Source: JACVRW01 sp963734365
Lineage (GTDB): Bacteria > Actinomycetota > Thermoleophilia > Solirubrobacterales > Thermoleophilaceae
Reading direction: 5' to 3'
NCBI GenBank assembly: GCA_963734365.1
Contig: CAVTGV010000005.1
Span: forward strand, 62,001-126,000
DNA length: 64,000 nucleotides
Position numbers and translations under genes: made by a program. Each line of letters opens with the position of its first letter. The first letter of the stretch is position 1. Below are positions 52,619 through 60,222 of this stretch, piece after piece. Below the pieces are notes generated by a model. The model saw nothing but the letters and a program-made list of their open reading frames with translations, was not told the DNA's origin and ran no database searches.

Positions 52619-53527
52619 ATGGCCGTGACCCTCACACAGCTCGTGGCCTTCCTGACCGTGGTACGACGCGGTTCGGTGACCGCTGCGGCGGAGGAGCTCG
52701 TGGTGACCCAACCCTCGGTCTCGGCGGCGGTCTCCGCGCTCGAGCGCGAGCTGGGGGTCGCGCTCACCGAACGCGCCGGGCGCACGCTGCGCCCCACCGC
52801 CGCGGGCAAGGCCTACGCCGTCTACGCCGCCGACGTGCTCGGGCTGCTCGACCAGGGCGCGCGCTCGGCCAGGGCGGCGGCGGGACAGGAGGCCCGCTCC
52901 CTGCGGATCAGCGCCGTGACCACCGCGGGCGAGTACCTGCTGCCCCAGCTGATCCAGGCCTTCAGCGAGCGCCGTCCGGAGCTCGAGATCAGCCTCGATG
53001 TGGGCAACCGCGAGGTGGTGTTCCGGCGCCTCCTGGAGCACAAGGTGGACGTGGCCATCACCGGGCGCATACCCGATCCCGAGCGCATGACCGGCCACGA
53101 CTTCGCGGACAACGAGTTCGTCCTCATCACCGCGGCGGCCGATCCGCTGGCCAAGCGGCGCTGGGTGGCGCTGGAGGAGCTGGCCACGCGCTCCTGGCTC
53201 GTTCGCGAGGAGGGCTCGGGCACGCGCACCCTCTGCCTCGAGTACCTCGCCGGCCGCGAGCTCGAGCCGAACGTGCTGACGCTCGGCTCCAACGGTGCGA
53301 TCAAACAGGCGGCGCGCGCCGGTCTGGGCGTGGCGCTGCAGTCGGCGGCGGCCGTGGAGCTGGAGCTCGAGCTTGGCCTGCTGGCCACGATCTCTCCCCG
53401 CGGCGGCCTCCCCACCCGCCGCTGGCACGTGGTGCGCCCGGCCCTCGCGCCGCTGCGCGAGGAGGTGGAGGAGTTCATGGCCTTCTGCGGCTCGCCGGCG
53501 GGCCGTCGGGCGCTGCGGGCCTCCTAG
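52619..53527 (+). CDS. LysR-type transcriptional regulator
   Basis: The 302-residue protein has an N-terminal LysR HTH (LTQLVAFLTVVRRGSVTAAAE and VTQPSVSAAVSALERELG, residues 4-45) and a C-terminal periplasmic-binding-like effector domain (from about 90: SLRISAVTTAGEYLLPQLIQ). The size and its place just after prk resemble CbbR regulators of carbon fixation. A TATAGG element lies about 15 bases before the ATG. LysR proteins usually control a neighbouring gene; prk or the divergent C1 genes are candidates. Confidence 0.9.
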   Translation: MAVTLTQLVAFLTVVRRGSVTAAAEELVVTQPSVSAAVSALERELGVALTERAGRTLRPTAAGKAYAVYAADVLGLLDQGARSARAAAGQEARSLRISAVTTAGEYLLPQLIQAFSERRPELEISLDVGNREVVFRRLLEHKVDVAITGRIPDPERMTGHDFADNEFVLITAAADPLAKRRWVALEELATRSWLVREEGSGTRTLCLEYLAGRELEPNVLTLGSNGAIKQAARAGLGVALQSAAAVELELELGLLATISPRGGLPTRRWHVVRPALAPLREEVEEFMAFCGSPAGRRALRAS

Positions 53528-53771
53528 ACCGGCGCTCGGGCCGGCGCCGCGCGCCTCGTTGAGCACGGTCCTCCTCGGCGTCCCTCTCCCGATCCTCGCT
53601 GAGGCCCACCTCGGCGAACAGCAGGAGCAGCGCGCCTCCCAGGCCGGCAGCCACCAGCCCGATCATGATCGCCTCGCCGGCCACGCCGTCGATCAGGACG
53701 GCGCAGAGCACACCGGCCACCACCAGCCCCGCGAACGACCCATAGGCCAGGATGCGCGTGCGCGGGGACAC
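53475..53771 (-). CDS. Small two-helix membrane protein
   Basis: From the GTG at 53771 the 98-residue protein has two hydrophobic segments (YGSFAGLVVAGVLCAVLIDG and AIMIGLVAAGLGGALLLLFA) with a short linker, then a charged, Arg/Pro-rich tail. I recognise no family. The tail overlaps the last 53 bases of the LysR gene in convergent orientation, and the residues there look like a shadow of that gene, so the true end may be degenerate. It lies 23 bases downstream of the aminotransferase stop on the same strand. Confidence 0.5.
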   Translation of the reverse strand: MSPRTRILAYGSFAGLVVAGVLCAVLIDGVAGEAIMIGLVAAGLGGALLLLFAEVGLSEDRERDAEEDRAQRGARRRPERRSRRPAAPDGPPASRRRP

Positions 53772-53794
53772 GCACTGAAGGTACAGGCCGGCGT

Positions 53795-54940
53795 CTAGCC
53801 CGCTGTGGTGAGCGCCGGTGAGTCGGCCAGCACCGTGTCGAGCGCCTCCAGCACCGTATTAGCCGTATCCAGGTCGGCGTTGTGGCCCATCAGCCCGATG
53901 CGCCACATAGCGGGCGCCGATGGGCCAAGACCGCCGCCGATCTCGATCCCCTGCTCCAGCAGCATCCGTGACTGGATCAGCTTGCCGTCCACGTCGTCGG
54001 GCACCCGGACCGCCGTGAGGGGCGCGAGCTGGTGGGCGGGGTCGGCCAGCAGCTCGAATCCCCGAGCGCGAAGGCCGCTCTGGAGCCGCTCGGCCGCCTG
54101 CGAGTGGCGCGCCCAGCGCGCCTCCATGCCCTCTTCCAGCGCCAGTCGCAGCGCCTCGTGCAGCGCGTAGATGTGAAGGATGGGGGCCGTGTGGTGATAG
54201 ACGGCTGGCCGGTCGACCCAGTAGCGCTCGAGCAACAGCAGGTCGAAGGAGAAGGGCACCGGGGTGGCGCGCGAGCGGATGCGCTCCAGCGCCGCTTCGG
54301 AGACCGCCACCGGAGACATGCCGGGCGGAGCCGCCAGGCACTTCTGGGTGCACGAGTAGGCGAAGTCGACTCCCCAGGCGCCGGCGTCCAGCTCCACGCC
54401 GCCCAGGGAGGTCACGCAGTCGGCCATCAGGAGCGTGGGCCGGTCGCGCATTGCCGCGCCCAGCTCGCGCAGCGGGTGCTCCACTCCGGTGGAGGTCTCG
54501 GCGTGGACCACCGCCAGCAGCCGGGAGTCGGGATGGCGGTCGAGCGCGTCGATGAGGCGCTCGTTCGGCACGGCCTCGCCCCAGTCGGCGCTCACCTCGA
54601 CCACGTCGGCACCGCAGCGGCGCGCGATCTCGGCGATCCGCAGGCCGAAGTAGCCCGACTGCGCCACCACCGCCGTATCGCCCGGCTCGAGCAGGTTCGA
54701 GAGGCCGGCCTCCATGCCGGCGGTGCCGGTGCAGTGGAGCGGCAGCACGAGGCCGTCGGGCATGCGGTAGGCCTCGCGCAGCATGTCCACGACCTCGAGC
54801 AGGATCACGTGCAGGGCGGGGTCGAGATGGCCGAGCATCGGCCGCTGCATCGCCTCGAGCACGGACGGCGCGACGTTGGACGGCCCGGGGCCGCAGAGAA
54901 GTCGCTGGGGCGGATCGAGCAGGGGCAGTTCGCGCTTCAT
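53795..54940 (-). CDS. Class V aminotransferase (serine/alanine-glyoxylate type)
   Basis: The 381-residue PLP enzyme has the family pattern: LLCGPGPSNVAPSVLEAM near residue 14, TGTAGMEAGL near 71, ADCVTSLGGVELDAGAWG near 173, and the Schiff-base Lys200 in YSCTQKCLAAPPGMSP. It matches the AGXT group, which includes serine-glyoxylate aminotransferase (Sga) of the serine cycle and alanine-glyoxylate aminotransferase. It is divergent from malyl-CoA lyase, whose reaction makes glyoxylate, with a shared operator between them. That pairing favours a glyoxylate-using role; serine versus alanine as donor is not decided. Confidence 0.87.
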   Translation of the reverse strand: MKRELPLLDPPQRLLCGPGPSNVAPSVLEAMQRPMLGHLDPALHVILLEVVDMLREAYRMPDGLVLPLHCTGTAGMEAGLSNLLEPGDTAVVAQSGYFGLRIAEIARRCGADVVEVSADWGEAVPNERLIDALDRHPDSRLLAVVHAETSTGVEHPLRELGAAMRDRPTLLMADCVTSLGGVELDAGAWGVDFAYSCTQKCLAAPPGMSPVAVSEAALERIRSRATPVPFSFDLLLLERYWVDRPAVYHHTAPILHIYALHEALRLALEEGMEARWARHSQAAERLQSGLRARGFELLADPAHQLAPLTAVRVPDDVDGKLIQSRMLLEQGIEIGGGLGPSAPAMWRIGLMGHNADLDTANTVLEALDTVLADSPALTTAG

Positions 54941-55035
54941 CGCCCCAGCGTGCCTGAGGGTGGCCTGGCGTGCAACCTAAGACTTTTGCGCAAGACCACG
55001 GCGAACATCTATGTATCGAGAGCGGCGAACCATCT

Positions 55036-55049
55036 AGACGAATTTGTCT
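55036..55049. promoter_or_regulatory. Operator copy 5, between aminotransferase and mclA
   Basis: AGACGAATTTGTCT has perfect AGAC/GTCT arms around the AATTT core. It lies 47 bases before the mclA ATG and 95 bases before the aminotransferase ATG, in their shared divergent region, so it could control both. Confidence 0.55.
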
Positions 55050-55095
55050 ATTTGGGCTTGCTCGTTCGGCCGAGTGCCGCTCTACTGGTCCGACG

Positions 55096-56106
55096 ATGAC
55101 CAAGACCAGGCTCCACCGCAGCGAGCTCGCCGTGCCGGGAAGCAACGTCCGCATGCTCGAGAAAGCGCCCTCCCTGGGCGCCGATGTGGTGATGCTCGAC
55201 CTGGAGGACGCGGTGGCTCCGGACGACAAGGAGCAGGCGCGAATCAACATCATCGACGCGCTGCGTGAAGAGGACTGGTCGCGCTGCTCGGTGTCCGTGC
55301 GCATCAACGGTCTCGACACGCACTACTGCTACCGCGACGTGGTCGACGTGATCGAGCAGGCCGGCGAGACGGTCGACGCGATCGTGATCCCCAAGGTGAG
55401 CTGCGCGGGCGACGTGCACCTGGTGGCCACGCTGCTCACCCAGATCGAGGACGCCATGGGCTTCGAGCGCCGCGTCGGCCTCGCCGTGCTGATCGAGACG
55501 GCGATCGGGATGGTCAACGTGGACGAGATCGCCACCGCCTGCCCGGAGCGCATGGAGGCGATGATCTTCGGGGTGGCGGACTACGCGGCGTCGATCCAGA
55601 GCCACACGGCCTCGATCGGCGGCGTGGACCCCGACTACTCGGTGCTCACCGACTCCAACGGCTCGCCCGACCGCGACCGGCACTGGGGCGACCAGTGGCA
55701 CTACCCGCTGGCGCGGATTGCGGTGACCTGCCGAGCGCACGGCCTGCGCCCGATCGACGGCCCGTTCGGGGATTTCACCGATCCCGACGGGTACCTCGCC
55801 GCGGCCCGGCGCTCCGCGGTGCTGGGCTACGAGGGCAAATGGGCGATCCACCCCTCGCAGATCGAGCTGGCCAACGAGGTCTACACGCCTTCGCCGCGGC
55901 TGGTGGAGCGCACGAGGCGCATCGTCGAGGCGATGAGGGAGGCGACGGCGCAGGGGAAGGGCGCGGTGTCGCTCGACGGCCGCCTGATCGACGCGGCCTC
56001 GATCCGGATGGCCGAGAACCTGCTCTCGAAGCTCGGCCAGATCGAGGCACGTCAGGCGCAGCTGGACGGCGGGGACGCGACCGCCCCGCGGGCGGTGGGG
56101 CAATGA
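55096..56106 (+). CDS. mclA: Malyl-CoA lyase (CitE/HpcH-like CoA-ester lyase)
   Basis: The 336-residue protein starts RLHRSELAVPGSN, with VVMLDLEDAVAPDDKEQAR, VRINGLDTHYCYRDVVDVIE, VLIETAIGMVNVDEIA, FGVADYAASI and GPFGDFTDPDGYLAAARR. These closely resemble the malyl-CoA lyase of serine-cycle methylotrophs as I recall it. The reaction splits malyl-CoA to acetyl-CoA and glyoxylate, or condenses glyoxylate with acyl-CoA. The ATG at 55096 is preferred; an upstream frame would cover the operator. Partners for malate thiokinase (mtkAB) are not in the window. An unknown small gene overlaps its stop. Confidence 0.9.
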   Translation: MTKTRLHRSELAVPGSNVRMLEKAPSLGADVVMLDLEDAVAPDDKEQARINIIDALREEDWSRCSVSVRINGLDTHYCYRDVVDVIEQAGETVDAIVIPKVSCAGDVHLVATLLTQIEDAMGFERRVGLAVLIETAIGMVNVDEIATACPERMEAMIFGVADYAASIQSHTASIGGVDPDYSVLTDSNGSPDRDRHWGDQWHYPLARIAVTCRAHGLRPIDGPFGDFTDPDGYLAAARRSAVLGYEGKWAIHPSQIELANEVYTPSPRLVERTRRIVEAMREATAQGKGAVSLDGRLIDAASIRMAENLLSKLGQIEARQAQLDGGDATAPRAVGQ

Positions 56107-56546
56107 CCTCCGGCGAGCCGCTACGGCTTCCCGGAGCGCTCCTCCAGGAGATCTGCAGGGTTCTCCTCCCCGCTTACGGGGCTGCGCGCCGCGAGCCGGA
56201 GCGCATGGGAGTGCTCACCACGGCCTGCCTGGAGCGCGGCACGGCCAACGGGCACCTGCAGCGTCCGGGCGACACCACGCTCTTCATCACCGACACCGAG
56301 AACGCGTCGGACGTGCTCTGTGCCCTGTGGATCGCCCGCCGCTGCGGGCTCTTCCAGCCCGGGTCGAGCACGGCCGAGGCGTCCGGCAAGCGCTCGCACC
56401 TGGAGATCGTCCCCTCCTTCGCGGCGGATGTGTCCGCGCAGGCGGCAGCCACGGCGATGGCGAGCCTCTACGCCAACGCCGCCTTCCGGCGCCATCTCGA
56501 GGCGCGCGGCCGCGCGCACATGATGGAGCTGGCGGCCGCAGCCTGA
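56103..56546 (+). CDS. Unknown protein translationally coupled to mclA
   Basis: I do not recognise this 147-residue protein. The ATG overlaps the mclA stop (ATGA), so it should be expressed with malyl-CoA lyase. It contains VLLPAYGAARREPERMGVLT near residue 19, RPGDTTLFITDTENASDVLC near 56, a central Gly/Ser-rich segment (FQPGSSTAEASGK), and a C-terminal Ala-rich helix. There is no signal sequence, membrane segment or obvious metal motif. It may be a helper or regulatory subunit of the lyase, or an enzyme acting on its CoA products. Confidence 0.65.
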   Translation: MTSGEPLRLPGALLQEICRVLLPAYGAARREPERMGVLTTACLERGTANGHLQRPGDTTLFITDTENASDVLCALWIARRCGLFQPGSSTAEASGKRSHLEIVPSFAADVSAQAAATAMASLYANAAFRRHLEARGRAHMMELAAAA

Positions 56547-56558
56547 CGAGTCTGGCGG

Positions 56559-57431
56559 CTAAGGCAGCTCGGGCAGGCCGGCCAGCCAGGCGCTGCGCCC
56601 GCCGGTCTCGTCCCACAGCACCGGGAAGAACGACTCGTCGAGCGACAGGTCTCCACGACGCCGGTAGCGCGAGTAGATCGGGTCCGCGTTCTCGGGGTGG
56701 AAGCGGGCCTCCACCGGCACCATGTGGGTCACGAGCGCCCGGCGCTCGACGGTGGCCTCGTTGGGACCCGAGCCGTGGAAGGTCCAGCCGTGGTGGAAGG
56801 CCGCCCCGCCGGCCTCCACGACCACCGGCACGCGCTCGGGCTCGACTCCGTCCGGCGTGGCGCCCGCGACCGGGGCGAGCCAGTCCTCGGGCGCGTGGAA
56901 GCTGCCGCGGTCGGGCGGTGTCTTGGGCCACAGATGCGATCCCCGCACGTGCTCGACGGTGCCACCGCCGGCCTGCGTGTCGTCGAGGGCCACCCAGCAG
57001 GTGATCATCTCCTGGGGGACGAGGTAGCCGGCGTACGAGGCGTCCTGGTGCATGCCGAGCGAGCGGGCGCCGGGCGGCTTCCACAGACAGTTGTCCTGCA
57101 CCATGCGGGCGCCGCGGTAGCCCATGAGCCTGGACGCAATCCGGCCCACGCGCTCACTCAGCACCTGGGCGGCGATCAAGTCGTCGGAGCGCCAGCCGTT
57201 GCAGATCTGGCGGGTGCGGTCTTCGGGGTCGCGGCCCTGCTTCCAGTTGACCTCGTCGGGGGCGATCCCGGTGGCGTAGTCCTCCTCGAAGAGCGCGGCG
57301 AAGCGGTCGCGCAACACGTCGATCGAAGGCTTCGAGAGGAAGCCCTTGTCGAGAATCAGGAAACCGTCGCGGCGGAAGCTCTCCACCTGCTCGTCGCTCA
57401 CGTCCCGAACGAGATCCTGTTCAGCGGACAC
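56559..57431 (-). CDS. Phytanoyl-CoA dioxygenase (PhyH)-family Fe(II)/2-oxoglutarate enzyme
   Basis: The 290-residue protein starts with SDEQVESFRRDGFLIL, typical of PhyH. The Fe-binding HxD is in GMHQDASYAGYL (near residue 131) and the distal His in FHHGWTFHGSGPNEA (near 215); VEHVRGSHLW precedes it. Family members hydroxylate diverse small molecules, so the substrate is unknown. The GTG at 57431 is used; an in-frame ATG at 57458 would leave only 8 bases to the divergent fchA start. It lies between an unknown mclA-coupled gene and fchA, so a link to amine or C1 metabolism is only positional. Confidence 0.84.
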   Translation of the reverse strand: MSAEQDLVRDVSDEQVESFRRDGFLILDKGFLSKPSIDVLRDRFAALFEEDYATGIAPDEVNWKQGRDPEDRTRQICNGWRSDDLIAAQVLSERVGRIASRLMGYRGARMVQDNCLWKPPGARSLGMHQDASYAGYLVPQEMITCWVALDDTQAGGGTVEHVRGSHLWPKTPPDRGSFHAPEDWLAPVAGATPDGVEPERVPVVVEAGGAAFHHGWTFHGSGPNEATVERRALVTHMVPVEARFHPENADPIYSRYRRRGDLSLDESFFPVLWDETGGRSAWLAGLPELP

Positions 57432-57466
57432 GGCAGCCACCGGAGTCGAGGCTACCATCGCCGCCG

Positions 57467-58054
57467 ATGACGGATCTGCCCCGGCAACCGCTCGCGGAAC
57501 TGCTCGACGAACTGGGGTCGGCCAGCCCGGCTCCCGGCGGCGGATCGGGAGCGGCGCTCGCATGCGCGCTCGGCGCGGGGCTGGTGGAGATGGCGATGCG
57601 CATCGAGCTGCGCCGTGGCGAGAATGCGGTCCTCACCGAGGAGGGGCTCGAGCGCGTGGCCGGGCTGCGGCGGCACGCGCTCGACCTGGCCGAGGCCGAG
57701 CTGTCCGCGTACGCGCCGGTGCTCGAGGCCCGGCGGATGCCGGCGGGCGACCCGGCCCGCGCCGCACGTATAGACGAGGCACTCGACGAGGCCAGCCTCG
57801 GCCCGCTCGACATCGCCGAGACTGCGGCCGAGGTGGCGGAGCTGGGCGAGCGCGTGGCCGGGGTGGCCGACGCGGCGGTCCGCGGCGACGCCGTTACGGG
57901 GGTGATCCTCGCCGAGGCCGCAGCGGCCGCCGCCACGGGACTGGTCGAGGTCAACGCGGGCGACCGATCCTCTGCGGCCGCTGCGGTTTCCGCACGAGCG
58001 GCGGCCTCCCGGGCTGCCTCGGCCCGCGGGCGGGCGACGGGAAACCAGCACTAG
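57467..58054 (+). CDS. fchA: Methenyltetrahydrofolate cyclohydrolase / FTCD-like protein
   Basis: The 195-residue protein has the cyclodeaminase-type signature SPAPGGGSGAALACALGAGL near residues 20-39 and a helical body ending in a basic tail. In serine-cycle methylotrophs Fch hydrolyses methenyl-tetrahydrofolate to formyl-tetrahydrofolate, upstream of formate-tetrahydrofolate ligase. With fhs at 32.5 kb and methylene-tetrahydrofolate made by the soxA-like subunit, this fits an oxidation route to formate; the methylene-tetrahydrofolate dehydrogenase is not in the window. A TACCAT element ending eight bases before the ATG suggests a leaderless transcript. It overlaps pabBC by four bases in convergent orientation. 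Confidence 0.88.
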   Translation: MTDLPRQPLAELLDELGSASPAPGGGSGAALACALGAGLVEMAMRIELRRGENAVLTEEGLERVAGLRRHALDLAEAELSAYAPVLEARRMPAGDPARAARIDEALDEASLGPLDIAETAAEVAELGERVAGVADAAVRGDAVTGVILAEAAAAAATGLVEVNAGDRSSAAAAVSARAAASRAASARGRATGNQH

Positions 58055-60192
58055 CCGCGCGGGTCGGGCGCGCGGCCGCGGCCCCGGCGCGGCGACAGGT
58101 CGTCCTGAGCGGAGGGTGACTGAGACTCGGCGAACGCGGCCACTGCCGCGAACACCCGGCCGCCGACGCCGAAGCGCGGCGTCCGGCCCGCCAGCGCCGC
58201 CGGGGTCAGTCGCTTCACGGACGAGGACAGCAGCACCTCGTCGGCCGCGGCCAGGCGCTCGAGCGTGATCGTCTCCTCCTTGGCCACCAGCCCCTCGGGC
58301 GGCCGGGCCAGCAGGCGCGCCCGGACGCTGCCCGGCAGCTGCCGGCCGTCGAGCGGAGGGGTCACCAGAGAATCGCCCTCCACGATCCATACGTTCGCCT
58401 GGGCCGCCTCCAGCACCTCGCCGTCGAGGTCCACGAGCAGCGGCAGCGCACCCAGCCGTTCCTCGAGCCGGGCCAGCAGCCGCCGGTCGGTCCACTTGTG
58501 CTCGCCCAGCCCGCCGGGCAGCAGGGCCGGCGCGAGCTCAACCGCCTTCGGGGCGCCGGCCGCGGCGGACGGCAGGGCCTGGCCCTCCACGTCGATCGCC
58601 GCCTCCGCCCCCTCGCCCGGGCGCACCCGGACCCGCAGCCGGGCGTGCGGGTGCGCGGCCGCGAGCTCGAGGATCGATCTCTCGAGCTCGCCCGGAAGCT
58701 CCAGTCCGTAGAGCGCTCGCGCGCTCGCGCGCAGCCGGGTGAGGTGGAAGTCGAGGTCGAGCACATGCCCCGCGCTCGCCCGCATGGTGGAGAAGACGCC
58801 CAGCCCGGGATCGGGCCGGTCCGCGCTCCCGTCGAGGGCGCGCGGGGGGCTGAGCACCGGCTGCGGGAGATCGCCGGCGGGCGGGATCACGCGGCCGCCC
58901 GCTGCCTCCACCACGGGCCTGGCCTTCAGGAGCGACTCCTCCAGCTCGGCCCGTGGGTCCGACCCGGCTGTGATGCCGCCGCCCGCGCCGAGCCAGATCC
59001 GGTCGCCGTGTATCTCGAGTGTCCTGATCGCCACGTTCAGCTCCAGCCCGGCCACCGGGCTCGCGAATCCGATCGCGCCCGTGTACGCCTCCCGCCCGGT
59101 GGACTCGAGCTCGGCGATCACGCGCATGGTCTGGATCTTGGGCGCCCCGGTGACCGAACCGGGAGGAAAGGTGGCGCGCAGGAGGCCGGCGTCCCCGACC
59201 TCCGGGCGCAGCGTGCCGGCCACCGACGACACGAGGTGCCAGACCCCCGGGGCCGGCCGCGGGGCCGTGAGCTCCGGCACCGACACGGAGCCGTACTCGC
59301 ACACGCGCCCCAGGTCGTTGCGCATCAGGTCGACGATCATCACGTTCTCGGCTCGGTCCTTGGCCGAGCCGGTGAGCAGCTCCCGGCCCGCGGCGTGGCG
59401 AGGAGCGGTGCCCTTGATCGGCTCGCTCAGCACCTCGCGGCCGCGCCGGCGCAGGAACAGCTCGGGCGACATGCTCACCAACGCGCCCCAGGGTCCGCGC
59501 AGGTAGGCGGCGTGACGGGGGCGCAGCTCGCCCGCCGCGCGCGTGAACAGGTCCGCCGGGTTGCCCTCCACGCGGCCCTCCAGGCGCAGGCAGATATTGG
59601 CCTGGAAGATCTCGCCGGCGGCGATGCGCTCGCGGCACTCGGCCACGGCCTGCACATGGCCGGCCGCGCCCGGGGGCGTGAAACCGAAGCCGCTCACCCA
59701 CACCGGGCGGTCGCGCACGCCCGCCGACAGCCGGCCCGATAGACGGGCCAGCCGCTCCTTCAGCCAGCCTTCTCGCGCGCCGGTCCAGAGCGCCTCGAAC
59801 CACCACTGGCCGGTCTCGTCGAGGCGGAGCAGGTGGTCGTAGAAGGCGAGCGCGAAGGCCGGCAGCGGCGCGGGCCGGGGCGGAGGTGGCGGTACCGGCT
59901 CGACGGTCGCGCCGAGCGAGTAGCCCAGGTAGCCGAACCAGCCGCCGCCCACGGCGTCTTCCGCTTCCGACTCGCCCTCGATCTCGGGCTGCTGGTCGAG
60001 CAGGGCGAAGGGATCATCCGTCGCGCCACCGACGGCGAGCGGCTCCGAGCCCACCAGCGCACCGCCTCCGGCCCACGCGCCGGTGAGGGCGAACGGCCGG
60101 GCGTCGCCGCGGACCAGGAGCGCGCCGCGGTGCGCGGGAACGCTTCCCTCGAGCGGGATTCTGACCAGTCGGGCGCGACGTGGGGGGCTCAT
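58051..60192 (-). CDS. pabBC: Aminodeoxychorismate synthase I / aminodeoxychorismate lyase fusion
   Basis: The 713-residue protein has a chorismate-binding PabB part (residues about 30-450): ECRERIAAGEIFQANICLRL, LSEPIKGTAPRH and PPGSVTGAPKIQTMRVI, with MIVDLMRNDLGRVCE. A PLP-dependent lyase part (about 475-690) starts GVFSTMRASAGH, with Lys in GGLGEHKWTDRRLL and a C-terminal AADEVLLSSSVKRLTP. Together they make p-aminobenzoate from chorismate, using a PabA amidotransferase encoded elsewhere, for folate synthesis. The PabB-PabC fusion is known in other bacteria. Unexpectedly, an island operator covers its promoter region, linking folate supply to methylamine use. Confidence 0.92.
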   Translation of the reverse strand: MSPPRRARLVRIPLEGSVPAHRGALLVRGDARPFALTGAWAGGGALVGSEPLAVGGATDDPFALLDQQPEIEGESEAEDAVGGGWFGYLGYSLGATVEPVPPPPPRPAPLPAFALAFYDHLLRLDETGQWWFEALWTGAREGWLKERLARLSGRLSAGVRDRPVWVSGFGFTPPGAAGHVQAVAECRERIAAGEIFQANICLRLEGRVEGNPADLFTRAAGELRPRHAAYLRGPWGALVSMSPELFLRRRGREVLSEPIKGTAPRHAAGRELLTGSAKDRAENVMIVDLMRNDLGRVCEYGSVSVPELTAPRPAPGVWHLVSSVAGTLRPEVGDAGLLRATFPPGSVTGAPKIQTMRVIAELESTGREAYTGAIGFASPVAGLELNVAIRTLEIHGDRIWLGAGGGITAGSDPRAELEESLLKARPVVEAAGGRVIPPAGDLPQPVLSPPRALDGSADRPDPGLGVFSTMRASAGHVLDLDFHLTRLRASARALYGLELPGELERSILELAAAHPHARLRVRVRPGEGAEAAIDVEGQALPSAAAGAPKAVELAPALLPGGLGEHKWTDRRLLARLEERLGALPLLVDLDGEVLEAAQANVWIVEGDSLVTPPLDGRQLPGSVRARLLARPPEGLVAKEETITLERLAAADEVLLSSSVKRLTPAALAGRTPRFGVGGRVFAAVAAFAESQSPSAQDDLSPRRGRGRAPDPRG

Positions 60193-60207
60193 GCGAGCGG
60201 GCTGATT

Positions 60208-60221
60208 GTACCTATTTGTCC
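60208..60221. promoter_or_regulatory. Operator copy 6, upstream of pabBC
   Basis: GTACCTATTTGTCC lies 16 bases upstream of the pabBC ATG, within the 30-base gap after the exonuclease gene stop. On the reverse strand it overlaps a -10-like TACAAT (60205-60210). The matching -35 is weak. Confidence 0.55.
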
Positions 60222-60222
60222 T

